Shown: in pieces, positions 7,746 through 16,047 of the stretch | Position numbering within the stretch: the stretch's first letter is position 1 | Layout of the letters: every line of letters starts with the position of its first letter | Origin: Streptomyces sp. STR69 | GTDB taxonomy: Bacteria > Actinomycetota > Actinomycetes > Streptomycetales > Streptomycetaceae | Direction: 5' to 3' | DNA: 64,000 nt | Assembly (NCBI RefSeq): GCF_024519455.1 | Contig: NZ_JALJRY010000008.1 | Span: forward strand, 132,132 to 196,131 | Translations under genes and position numbers: made by a program | Notes under the pieces: model-generated | The model's database searches: none | Seen by the model: the letters and a program-made list of their open reading frames with translations, nothing else | Told to the model about the DNA's origin: nothing

Positions 7746-9149
7746 TCAGTCGCCGAGTCGGTCGATCTGCCGCAGTTTGTTCGTCGCGTCGAGGGCGGCG
7801 ACCTTGTAGGACTCGGCCAGCGTCGGGTAGTTGAAGACCGCGTCCACGAGATAGTCGACCGTTCCGCCGCAGCCCATGACCGACTGGCCGATGTGAATGA
7901 GCTCCGTCGCACCGGTGCCGAAACAGTGCACGCCGAGCAGGGTGCGGTCGGTGGGGGAGACCAGCAGCTTCAGCATGCCGTGCGAGTCGCCGATGATCTG
8001 GCCGCGCGCGAGTTCGCGGTAGCGGGAGATACCGACCTCGAAGGGCACGCACTCCTCGGTGAGTTGGTCCTCGGTCTTCCCGATGAAGCTGATCTCCGGA
8101 ATGGTGTAGATGCCGATCGGCTGCCGGTCGTCGATCCGGTGCACCGGCTCACCACAGGCGTGGTACGCGGCCGTACGGCCCTGTTCCATCGAGGTCGCCG
8201 CGAGCGCCGGGAAGCCGATGACGTCGCCGACGGCGTAGATGTGCGGGACGGCGGTGCGGTAGTTCTCGTCGACGTCGATCCGGCCGCGCCGGTCGGCGGA
8301 CAATCCGGCCTTGTCCAGGTCGAGTTCGTCGGTCAGGCCCTGCCGTCCCGCGGAGTACATCACCGCGTCGGCCGGGATCTTCTTGCCGCTCTCCAGGACC
8401 GTCAGCGTGCCGTTGGTGTGCCGCTCGACGGCGGCGACGGTCTCCCCGAAACGGAAGGTGACGGCGAGGTCCCGCAGGTGGTACTTGAGCGACTCGATGA
8501 CCTCCAGGTCACAGAAGTCGAGCATGCCGGCGCGCTTCTCCACCACGGTGATCTTGCTGCCGAGCGCGGCGAACATGGAGGCGTACTCCATGCCGATGAC
8601 ACCCGCCCCGACGATGACCATGGACCGGGGGACCTTGGGCAGATCCAGGACGTTGTCCGAGTCCATGATGGTCTGCCCGTCGAACTCGACGGTGTCCGGC
8701 CGCGCGGGACGCGTGCCGGTGGCGATGATGATGTTCTCCGCGGTCAACAGCCGCTCGTGGCCGGTGACTTCGGTCAGGGCGATGGTGTGCGGGTCGACGA
8801 AGCGGCCGGTGCCGGCGAACAGGGAGACCTGGTTGCGGGACAACTGGTTGCGGATGACGTCCACTTCACGGCTGACCACGTGCTGGGTCCGCGCGGTGAG
8901 GTCGCCGACGGTGATGTCGTCCTTCAGGCGGTAACTCTGCCCGTACAGATCTCGCTGGGTGAGGCCGGTGAGATACAGCACCGCCTCGCGCAGGGTTTTG
9001 GAGGGGATGGTTCCGGTGTGGATGGAGACGCCGCCCACCATGTTCGGGCGGTCGACGACGGCGACCCGGCGGCCGAGCTTGGCCGCGGCGATGGCGGCCT
9101 TCTGGCCACCCGGTCCTGAACCGATGACAAGCATGTCGAAGTCGGGCAC
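7746..9149 (-). CDS. sthA: Soluble pyridine nucleotide transhydrogenase SthA
   Basis: A 467-residue cytosolic flavoprotein predicted to exchange reducing equivalents between NADPH and NAD+, mainly removing excess NADPH. The FAD-binding motif VIGSGPGG is at residues 8-15 and an NAD(P)-binding GxGxxG (VIVGAGVIGMEYAS) sits mid-protein. Where related disulfide reductases carry the redox CxxxxC pair this protein has GVSIHTGTIPSKTLREA, the hallmark of SthA versus lipoamide dehydrogenase. Length equals the usual family length. The start is the GTG at 9149, giving MPDFDMLVIG; GGAGG lies very close to it, so the in-frame ATG five codons later (9134) remains possible. Confidence 0.93.
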   Translation of the reverse strand: MPDFDMLVIGSGPGGQKAAIAAAKLGRRVAVVDRPNMVGGVSIHTGTIPSKTLREAVLYLTGLTQRDLYGQSYRLKDDITVGDLTARTQHVVSREVDVIRNQLSRNQVSLFAGTGRFVDPHTIALTEVTGHERLLTAENIIIATGTRPARPDTVEFDGQTIMDSDNVLDLPKVPRSMVIVGAGVIGMEYASMFAALGSKITVVEKRAGMLDFCDLEVIESLKYHLRDLAVTFRFGETVAAVERHTNGTLTVLESGKKIPADAVMYSAGRQGLTDELDLDKAGLSADRRGRIDVDENYRTAVPHIYAVGDVIGFPALAATSMEQGRTAAYHACGEPVHRIDDRQPIGIYTIPEISFIGKTEDQLTEECVPFEVGISRYRELARGQIIGDSHGMLKLLVSPTDRTLLGVHCFGTGATELIHIGQSVMGCGGTVDYLVDAVFNYPTLAESYKVAALDATNKLRQIDRLGD

Positions 9150-9218
9150 CTCCGGAGTCTGTCAGCCGGAGCGCCTTCTCCGAAAGGGTGAACGGGTAAC
9201 CAGGTGCCCACAGCACGG

Positions 9219-9416
9219 CTAAGGGAGCAGTTTGTCCAGCGCGGCCACCCCCTCCGTCTCGATCTTCCGCTTGGCCCACTCCAGATTCTTCGGCGTGACA
9301 TCCCGGCCGGCCGCCAGGACCACGTCCTCCGGGGTCACCTCGGTACCCGTGCGGGTGTGCAGCAGGGCGTCCGGAGTGGCGCGATCGGTGCCTTCATCGG
9401 GTTGCGCTGTCGACAT
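9219..9416 (-). CDS. Small hypothetical protein (65 aa)
   Basis: A 65-residue soluble, acidic protein with a strong ribosome binding site (AGGAGG, 5 bases before the ATG at 9416). The second half (TPKNLEWAKRKIETEGVAAL) looks like a helix with alternating charge. I do not know its function. It lies upstream of sthA on the same strand (69 bp between) and diverges from the GH15 gene, so it may share a transcript with sthA. Confidence 0.75.
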   Translation of the reverse strand: MSTAQPDEGTDRATPDALLHTRTGTEVTPEDVVLAAGRDVTPKNLEWAKRKIETEGVAALDKLLP

Positions 9417-9571
9417 GGTGCCTCCTCGCCTGAGACCGGGTGAGTGCCGTGGGTCCCACTCCCACGATTCCTCGCCCGCCCCCAGTGTGCATCCGGAAGA
9501 GTGGCCGACGGAGAACCTGAACCTAAGCTTGGAACCGGCCCGCGCGGGCCCGAACCAGGGAGGCTGCCGCG

Positions 9572-11407
9572 ATGGTCGAGACCCCGCCCGAACAGGACAC
9601 CCCCACCGAACCCGGATATCTGCCCATCGCCGAGCACGGACTGATCGGCGATCTGCGGAGCGTGGCGCTGGTGGGCACCAACGGCACGATCGACTGGTAC
9701 TGCTGCCCGTCCTTCGACGCCCCCAGCGTCTTCGCCGCGATCCTGGACGCGGAGCGCGGCGGCTCCTTCGAGCTCGCCGCCGCCGTGCCCGCCCGCACCA
9801 AGCAGTTCTACTTCCCCGACACCAACGTCCTGATCACCCGGTTCTTCACCGAGGACGGCGTCGGCGAGGTCCAGGACTTCATGCCGGTGACCGGGGAGTC
9901 GGACGAGTCCGCCCGGCACCGGCTGATCCGCCGCGTGGTGTGCGTGCGCGGCTCGGTCCCGTTCCGGATCAAGGTCGCGCCCAGGTTCGACTACGGCGCC
10001 AGCCCGCACACCGCACGGATGCTGGGCGACGTGGCCCTCTTCGAGTCCGCCGAGAAGTCCCTCGCGCTGACCGCCACCGTGCCCCTGGAGTGCGACGAGG
10101 TCGACGTATGGGCAGACTTCAAACTCGACGAGGGCGAGTCCGAGGTGTTCGCCCTCGACCAGGTCGACGGCGAGGTCACTCCCCGGGGCTGCGCGCGCAC
10201 CGAGGCCGAGGACGAGTTCAACACGACCGTCGCCTACTGGCGGCGCTGGCTGTCCCAGTCCCGCTACCGGGGCCGCTGGCGCGAGATGGTCCACCGCTCC
10301 GCCCTCACCCTCAAGCTGCTGACCTATGCGCCCACCGGCGCGATCGTCGCCGCCCCCACCACCAGCCTCCCCGAACAGCTCGGCGGCGAGCGGAACTGGG
10401 ACTACCGCTACGTCTGGATCCGCGACGCCGCCTTCTGTGTCTACGCGCTGCTGCGCCTCGGCTTCACCGGCGAGGCGAAGGCGTTCATGCAGTTCGTGTC
10501 CCGCTACATCAGCCCCGGCGACGGCAACCCCTCCGGCCCGCTGCAGATCATGTACGGCATCGACGGCCGCACCGAACTCACCGAACGCGAACTCCCCCAC
10601 CTCGAAGGCCACCAGAAGTCCGCCCCGGTCCGCGTCGGCAACGCCGCCGCCGACCAGCTCCAACTCGACATCTACGGCGCCCTGATCGACTCCATCTACC
10701 TCTACGACAAGTGGGCCGAGCCCATCTCCAGCGCCCAGTGGGACGACGTGTGCGCCCTGGTCGACTGGGTCTGCGTCAACTGGGACCAGCCCGACGAGGG
10801 AGTCTGGGAGACCCGCGGTGGCCGCAAGAACTTCCTCTACTCACGCCTGATGTGCTGGGTGGCGATCGAGCGCGCGATCCGCCTCGCCAACCGCCGCGGC
10901 CTCCCCGCCAACCTGCCGTACTGGGGCGGCTGCCGCGACACCATCTACCGCCGCATCATGGACCGGGGCTGGTCCGAGACCCGTCAGGCCTTCGTCCAGT
11001 ACGAGGGCAGCGACGTCCTCGACGCCGCGCTGCTGATGATGCCGCTGGCGAAGTTCATCGCCCCCACCGACCCCAAGTGGCTTTCCACACTGGACGCGTT
11101 GACCGAGGAACTGGTCTCCGACTCGCTCGTCTACCGCTACAACCCGCAGGCCAGCCCCGACGGACTGCGCGGTGACGAGGGCACGTTCTCGATCTGCTCC
11201 TTCTGGTACGTCGAGGCCCTGGTCCGGGCCGGCCGCGTCGACGAGGCCCGGCTCGCCTTCGAGAAGATGCTCACCTACGCCAACCATCTCGGCCTGTACG
11301 CCGAGGAGATCGGCCGCACCGGCGAGCAACAGGGCAACTTCCCCCAGGCGTTCACCCATCTCGCCCTGATCAGCGCCGCGTTCAACCTGGACCGGGCGCT
11401 CGGCTGA
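9572..11407 (+). CDS. Glycoside hydrolase family 15 protein (glucoamylase/trehalase-like)
   Basis: A 611-residue cytosolic (alpha/alpha)6-barrel enzyme with an N-terminal beta-sandwich. It opens with the actinobacterial GH15 pattern PIAEHGLIGDLRSVALVGTN followed by GTIDWYCCPSFD. Two acidic regions expected to hold the catalytic pair are present: WETRGGRKNFLYSRLMCWVA (about residues 412-431) and the C-terminal GLYAEEIGRTGEQQGNFPQA. Related bacterial enzymes cleave alpha-glucosides such as trehalose, maltodextrin or dextran, with inverting chemistry; mycobacterial relatives act as trehalases. The substrate here cannot be settled from sequence. A clear ribosome binding site (GGGAGG) precedes the ATG. 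No signal peptide is seen, so it should act inside the cell. Confidence 0.9.
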   Translation: MVETPPEQDTPTEPGYLPIAEHGLIGDLRSVALVGTNGTIDWYCCPSFDAPSVFAAILDAERGGSFELAAAVPARTKQFYFPDTNVLITRFFTEDGVGEVQDFMPVTGESDESARHRLIRRVVCVRGSVPFRIKVAPRFDYGASPHTARMLGDVALFESAEKSLALTATVPLECDEVDVWADFKLDEGESEVFALDQVDGEVTPRGCARTEAEDEFNTTVAYWRRWLSQSRYRGRWREMVHRSALTLKLLTYAPTGAIVAAPTTSLPEQLGGERNWDYRYVWIRDAAFCVYALLRLGFTGEAKAFMQFVSRYISPGDGNPSGPLQIMYGIDGRTELTERELPHLEGHQKSAPVRVGNAAADQLQLDIYGALIDSIYLYDKWAEPISSAQWDDVCALVDWVCVNWDQPDEGVWETRGGRKNFLYSRLMCWVAIERAIRLANRRGLPANLPYWGGCRDTIYRRIMDRGWSETRQAFVQYEGSDVLDAALLMMPLAKFIAPTDPKWLSTLDALTEELVSDSLVYRYNPQASPDGLRGDEGTFSICSFWYVEALVRAGRVDEARLAFEKMLTYANHLGLYAEEIGRTGEQQGNFPQAFTHLALISAAFNLDRALG

Positions 11408-11542
11408 TCCGTCCGAGTTCGTCCGGGGCGCGCAACAAGCGTCACCGACGTGTCACAGCACACCGAGGCACCACAACTCCCGCGTCATGTCTCGTGTCGA
11501 ACCCGTTGACCGCAACAGATTTGACCCACGGGGGAACACATC

Positions 11543-13030
11543 ATGACGAACGTGTCACGCAAGAAGGTCTCCGCCGCCGTCGCGTCCGCGACCTTCCTGC
11601 TCCTGGCCGGCGCAGGCATCGTCGCCGCACCGGCCAGCTACGCGGGCGTCCCGGGCGGCACCAGCGCCGTCGACCGCAACAGCGACTTCAACGGGGACGG
11701 CTACGACGACGTCCTGATCGGCGCGCCGGGCGGCAGCGTCGACGGCAAGGAGGGCGCCGGGTACGTCACCGTGCAGTACGGCGCCCCGAACGGCATCGCC
11801 ACCAACAACACGGTCCCCAAGGGCCGTACGGCCGTCATCAGCCAGTCCACGCCCGGTGTCCCGGGCACCTCGGAGACCTACGACTCCTTCGGCCAGGCGA
11901 TCGCCACCGGCGACCTGGACGGCGACGGATACGACGACGCGATCATCGGGGCGCCCGGCGAGGACGAGGGCACCGTCGAGGACGCGGGCCGCGTCACGGT
12001 CCTCTACGGCTCGAAGGCGGGCCTCGGAGCCGAGACCAACGACTCCTTCACCTCCGCCACCCCGAAGGCGGGCGACCGGTTCGGCCAGTCCGTGGCGGCG
12101 GCCCGCTTCACCGGGGCGACCGACACCGACGAGATGGCCGTGCTCGACAACAACGGTGCCCAGATCTTCACCTACCACACCGGCATCCTGCACACGATGG
12201 GCGCCCTGAACACGACCACCCGTCCCGGCGGCCACCGCCTCCAGCCCGCGTACCTCACCACCGGCGACTACGACCGCAACGGCTTCGCCGACCTGGTGAT
12301 CTCCGGCTACAGCCCCGACGACGACTACCAGCAGGGCTGGTCGGCCCTCTACGCGGGCGGCGAGACCTCGCTGACGTACCGTCAGGACCTCAACGGCGGC
12401 CTCGGCACCGCCTCCGGCGACATCAACCACGACGGCTACGACGACCTGGTCCTCGGCCAGCGCAGCAGCGCCGACGACAAGGCCGAGGGCGACGACGGCG
12501 GCAAGATCGCTGTCTACTACGGCAGTTCGAAGGGCCCCACCGGCCCCGCGGACTGGTGGTCGCAGAACTCCCCTGGCGTGCCCGGCACTTCGGAGCACGG
12601 CGACGCCTGGGGCAACGACCTGTCCGTGGGTGACGTGGACGGCGACGGCTACGCGGACGTGGCCGTCGGCGCGCCCGGCGAGGACGTCGGCACCGTCCAG
12701 GACGCCGGCGCCGTCTGGCTGTTGCGCGGTTCGCGGGACGGCGTGACCGCGACCGGTGCGCAGTCCTTCGACCAGAACACCGCGAACATCCCCGGCACCG
12801 CCGAGGCCGACGACGCCTGGGGCTCCCAGGTCCGCCTGGCCGACACGAACCACGACGGCCGCGCCGAACTCGTCGCCTCCGCACCGGGCGAGAACTCCGG
12901 TGACGGCTATGTGTGGTTGCTGCCCGCGGGCCCGAACGGCCTGCTCGCGGAAGGCTCTTCGCTGTACGGCGCGGCGGACCTCGGCGGTGCGGCCGGGGCG
13001 GCCCGGTTCGGGGCGGCGATCGACGAGTAA
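11543..13030 (+). CDS. Secreted FG-GAP repeat (integrin-like propeller) protein
   Basis: A 495-residue exported protein. A Sec signal peptide (MTNVSRKKVSAAVASATFLL, then a hydrophobic core ending PASYA-G) is followed by at least six FG-GAP repeats, each with a Ca2+-binding loop of the type DxNGDGYDD: DFNGDGYDDVLIGAPG, DLDGDGYDDAIIGAPGED, DYDRNGFADLVISG, DINHDGYDDLVLG, DVDGDGYADVAVGAPGED and DTNHDGRAELVASAPGE. Together they should fold into a calcium-bound beta-propeller like integrin alpha chains. No enzymatic domain is visible, so it probably binds a ligand or the cell surface. The ribosome binding site GGGGGA precedes the ATG, and a perfect hairpin follows the stop. Confidence 0.88.
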   Translation: MTNVSRKKVSAAVASATFLLLAGAGIVAAPASYAGVPGGTSAVDRNSDFNGDGYDDVLIGAPGGSVDGKEGAGYVTVQYGAPNGIATNNTVPKGRTAVISQSTPGVPGTSETYDSFGQAIATGDLDGDGYDDAIIGAPGEDEGTVEDAGRVTVLYGSKAGLGAETNDSFTSATPKAGDRFGQSVAAARFTGATDTDEMAVLDNNGAQIFTYHTGILHTMGALNTTTRPGGHRLQPAYLTTGDYDRNGFADLVISGYSPDDDYQQGWSALYAGGETSLTYRQDLNGGLGTASGDINHDGYDDLVLGQRSSADDKAEGDDGGKIAVYYGSSKGPTGPADWWSQNSPGVPGTSEHGDAWGNDLSVGDVDGDGYADVAVGAPGEDVGTVQDAGAVWLLRGSRDGVTATGAQSFDQNTANIPGTAEADDAWGSQVRLADTNHDGRAELVASAPGENSGDGYVWLLPAGPNGLLAEGSSLYGAADLGGAAGAARFGAAIDE

Positions 13031-13043
13031 GGGGGAGTGCGTC

Positions 13044-13068
13044 GGTGCCCGCATCCGGTGCGGGCACC
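13044..13068 (+). terminator. Hairpin terminator after the FG-GAP gene
   Basis: A perfect 10-bp stem, GGTGCCCGCA and TGCGGGCACC, around a 5-base loop, 13 bp after the FG-GAP stop. There is no T tract, as is usual for actinobacterial terminators. Confidence 0.7.
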
Positions 13069-13084
13069 GCGTGCGACCTGGTTG

Positions 13085-13244
13085 GATGCGCGCATGTTGG
13101 TGGGGACGGTGGTGGCGTGAGGCGCTGGCGGTCAACCCCTCGTCCCGGATCCTGGAGTACGAGGCGGCGGGCGAGCCCCTGCTGATCGCGGCCTTTGTGG
13201 GCGACTTCGACGCGATGGCGGAGATCCTCGGCGAAGCCCAGGTC
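13085..13244 (+). pseudogene. Possible coding remnant between convergent genes
   Basis: From about 13100 the plus strand reads EALAVNPSSRILEYEAAGEP, then a further 20 or so protein-like residues including VGDFDAMAEILGEAQ, with nearly all codons ending in G or C. The frame has no convincing start or ribosome binding site and runs into the antisense of the SpoIIE gene, so it looks like a fragment of a lost gene rather than an intact one. I do not recognise the family. Low confidence. Confidence 0.3.
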
Positions 13245-15971
13245 TCACAGCGCCTGTTCGGCCCAGATCACCTTGCCCGCCGGGGTGTACCGGGTGCCCC
13301 AGCGTTCGGAGAGCTGGGCCACCAGGAACAGGCCCCGGCCGCCCTCGTCCGTCATCGCCGCGTACCGCAGATGCGGCGACGTCGTGCTGCCGTCGTAGAC
13401 CTCGCAGATCAGGGTGCGGTCGCGCAACAGGCGCACGCGGACGGGGTCGTTGCCGTAGCGGATCGCGTTGGTGACCAGTTCGCTGAGGATGAGTTCGGTG
13501 GTGAACGTCAGGTCGTCCAGGCCCCAGTGGGTCAGTTGGCGGGTGACCGAGGCGCGCATGTCGGCTACGGCGGCGGGCTCGGACGGTACGCGCCATTCGG
13601 CGATGCGGTCGGCGCCGAGGGCGCGGGTGCGGGCGACGATCAGGGCGATGTCGTCGCTCGGCCGTACCGACAGTTCCGAGTCGAGGACGGCGCGGCAGGT
13701 GTCCTCGGGCGAGTCGCCGGCCCGGGTGAGTGCTGTGCGGAGCATCTCCAGGCCCACGTCGATGTCCCGCTCCCGGTCCTCGACCAGCCCGTCCGTGTAG
13801 AGGACCAGCCGGCTGCCCTCGTCGAGCTTCAACTCGGCCGTCTCGAAAGGGAGTCCGCCGAGACCGAGCGGGGGTCCGGCGGGGACGTCGGGGTACTCGA
13901 CGGTGCCGTCCGGGCGGATGAGTGCCGGGGGCGGATGGCCGGCGCGGGCGACGGTGCAGCGCAGGGTCACCGGGTCGTAGATGGCGTAGAGACAGGTCGC
14001 GCCGGTGACCGGGGCGCCGCTGTCCTCGGTCGTCTCGTCCTGGTCGATGCGGCCGACCAACTCGTCCAGCAGACCGAGGAGTTCGTCCGGCGGCAGGTCG
14101 AGTGCGGAGAAGTTGAGGACCGCGGTGCGCAGTCGTCCCATGGTGGCCGCCGCGTGCAGACCGTGGCCGACGACATCGCCCACGACCAGCGCGACCCGGG
14201 CACCGGACAAGGGGAGTACGTCGAACCAGTCGCCGCCGACCCCGGACTTGGCGGGCAGATAGCGGTAGGCGACGTCGAGCGCGGTCTGCTCCGGCAGCCG
14301 GCGGGGCAGCAGACTGCGCTGGAGGGTCACCGCCATGCCGTGCTCGCGGGTGTAGCGGCGGGAGTTGTCGATGGAGACGGCAGCGCGGGCGACCAGCTCC
14401 TCGGCGAGGGCCAGCTCCTCCGAGTCGAAGGGCTCGGGCTTGTCGGAGCGCCAGAAGTTGACCACGCCCAGGATCAGCGCCCCGGCCCGCAGCGGCACCG
14501 TGATCAGCGAGTGGATGCCGTACTCCACGACCTGCGCGGTGCGCTCCGGATCCTGGGTGAGCCAGCCGGGGGCCTCGCCGAGCCGGGGTTCGACGACGGC
14601 TTCACCGGTGTCGAGGCTGCGCGCCTGCGGGGCGGACTCCACGAACTGGATCTGCTTGCCGACCGGGTAGAGCGGCGCGTCGTCCCGTACCCCGCTGTAG
14701 GCCGTGCGGCGCAGCTCGGTGCCGGGCTGGGGTTCCTCGCCGCTCAGGACGGCGTCGTAGAGGTCGACCGTGACGAAGTCCGCGAAGCGGGGGACGGCCA
14801 GTTCGGCGAGTTCCTCGGCGGTGCGGGTGACGTCCAGGCTGGTGCCGATGCCCACTCCGGCGTCGTAGAGCATGTTGAGACGTTCGCGGGCCACCTCGGC
14901 GCGGCCGGAGAGGGCGCGCAGTTCGGTGGAGTCGCGCAGCGTGGTGACGCTGCCGGGCGGGCCGCCCTCCAGGTCGGTGGGGCGCTGGTTGACGGCGAGG
15001 AGCCGGCCGCCGACCCGGTGCACCTCGTCCGTCGCGACCCGTGCGGAGGCCAGCAGGGCGGTCATCTCGTCGTCCAGCCCGAGGTCGAGGACCAGGCGTC
15101 CTTCGCCGTTCTCGGGCAGGTCGAGGAGCTGGCGTGCCTCGTCGTTGGCGAGCAGCAGCCGGCCCTCGCCGCTGACGATGATCACGCCCTCCCGGACCGA
15201 GTGCAGCACCGCGTCGTGGTGCTCGTACATCCGGGTCATCTCGTGCGGGCCCAGGCCATGGGTCTGGTGCTGGAGGCGTCTGGTGACCAGGGCGGTGCCG
15301 CCGAGGGCGAGGACGAGCGCCGCACCCGCGGCGATCAGCAGGAGCGGGAGCTGCTGGTCGGCGGCGCCGCCGACGTTCGCCTTCGTCACGCCGGCCGACA
15401 CGAGGCCGACGACCTTGCCGCCGGGGCCGTCGACCGGCACCACTGCCTGCACCAGCGGCCCGATGGTGCCGGTGATCTCCTCGGTGACGACGTGACCGGC
15501 CAGCGCGGGCGCGATGTCCCCGACGAACTTCTTGCCGATGCGGTCCGGTTTGGGGTGGGTGTAGCGGATCCCGTCGGTGTTCATCACGACGATGAAGTCG
15601 ACCTTGGACGTCTTGCGCGCGGCCTCGGCGCGCGGCTGGAGGATCGCCGTGGGGTCGGCGCTCTTCAGGGCCGCGACCGTGCCCGGCGCGTTGGCGAAGG
15701 TCTCGGCGACGGCCACCGACCGGTTGCGGGCCTCCTGCGTGCTGTCGTGCCGCACCTGGAGGACCTGTGCCACCACGGCCGACACGACCAGCAGCAGCAC
15801 GATCACCACCTGCAGCATGAACACCTGCCCGGCGACGCTGCGGGCGGCGAGACCGGACCGCCGGTGCCGGTGTTCGCGCGCCCGACGGGCACGGTCGTAC
15901 GGGCGCTGCGCGCGCAGACCGTCGGGGCGGTGGGTCGACCGGGCCCTTGGCCGACCCGTCAGGCGGACCAT
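13245..15971 (-). CDS. Membrane sensor SpoIIE-type phosphatase with C-terminal RsbW-like ATPase domain
   Basis: A 908-residue multi-domain regulator. A basic N-terminus is followed by a membrane helix (about 45-68), an extracytoplasmic sensor domain of the single-Cache/DcuS kind, a second helix (about 205-225), a PAS domain with EGVIIVSGEGRLLLAN, a GAF domain, and a PP2C/SpoIIE phosphatase with GVGGDWFDVL, LVLYTDGLVED and SDDIALIVAR carrying the metal-binding Asp residues. The last 130 residues resemble an anti-sigma-factor-type HATPase (ELILSELVTNAIRYGN, GRGLFLVAQLSERWG). The family dephosphorylates anti-anti-sigma proteins in partner-switching circuits; here phosphatase and kinase-like domains share one chain behind an external sensor. 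Another SpoIIE gene is 76 bp upstream. The start lacks a clear ribosome binding site and could lie slightly downstream. Confidence 0.88.
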   Translation of the reverse strand: MVRLTGRPRARSTHRPDGLRAQRPYDRARRAREHRHRRSGLAARSVAGQVFMLQVVIVLLLVVSAVVAQVLQVRHDSTQEARNRSVAVAETFANAPGTVAALKSADPTAILQPRAEAARKTSKVDFIVVMNTDGIRYTHPKPDRIGKKFVGDIAPALAGHVVTEEITGTIGPLVQAVVPVDGPGGKVVGLVSAGVTKANVGGAADQQLPLLLIAAGAALVLALGGTALVTRRLQHQTHGLGPHEMTRMYEHHDAVLHSVREGVIIVSGEGRLLLANDEARQLLDLPENGEGRLVLDLGLDDEMTALLASARVATDEVHRVGGRLLAVNQRPTDLEGGPPGSVTTLRDSTELRALSGRAEVARERLNMLYDAGVGIGTSLDVTRTAEELAELAVPRFADFVTVDLYDAVLSGEEPQPGTELRRTAYSGVRDDAPLYPVGKQIQFVESAPQARSLDTGEAVVEPRLGEAPGWLTQDPERTAQVVEYGIHSLITVPLRAGALILGVVNFWRSDKPEPFDSEELALAEELVARAAVSIDNSRRYTREHGMAVTLQRSLLPRRLPEQTALDVAYRYLPAKSGVGGDWFDVLPLSGARVALVVGDVVGHGLHAAATMGRLRTAVLNFSALDLPPDELLGLLDELVGRIDQDETTEDSGAPVTGATCLYAIYDPVTLRCTVARAGHPPPALIRPDGTVEYPDVPAGPPLGLGGLPFETAELKLDEGSRLVLYTDGLVEDRERDIDVGLEMLRTALTRAGDSPEDTCRAVLDSELSVRPSDDIALIVARTRALGADRIAEWRVPSEPAAVADMRASVTRQLTHWGLDDLTFTTELILSELVTNAIRYGNDPVRVRLLRDRTLICEVYDGSTTSPHLRYAAMTDEGGRGLFLVAQLSERWGTRYTPAGKVIWAEQAL

Positions 15972-16047
15972 GAGCCCATGTCTACACTGCCCGACCTCAG
16001 GAGGCGAGGGGCGTCACGCCCGGTGACAGGCCGGGGCCGAACCGGGA

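Noticed and set aside
13132..13596. Minus-strand open frame running past the SpoIIE stop
   Set aside because: Arg/His/Pro-rich translation in a different frame from the SpoIIE gene, no ribosome binding site and no recognisable domain.
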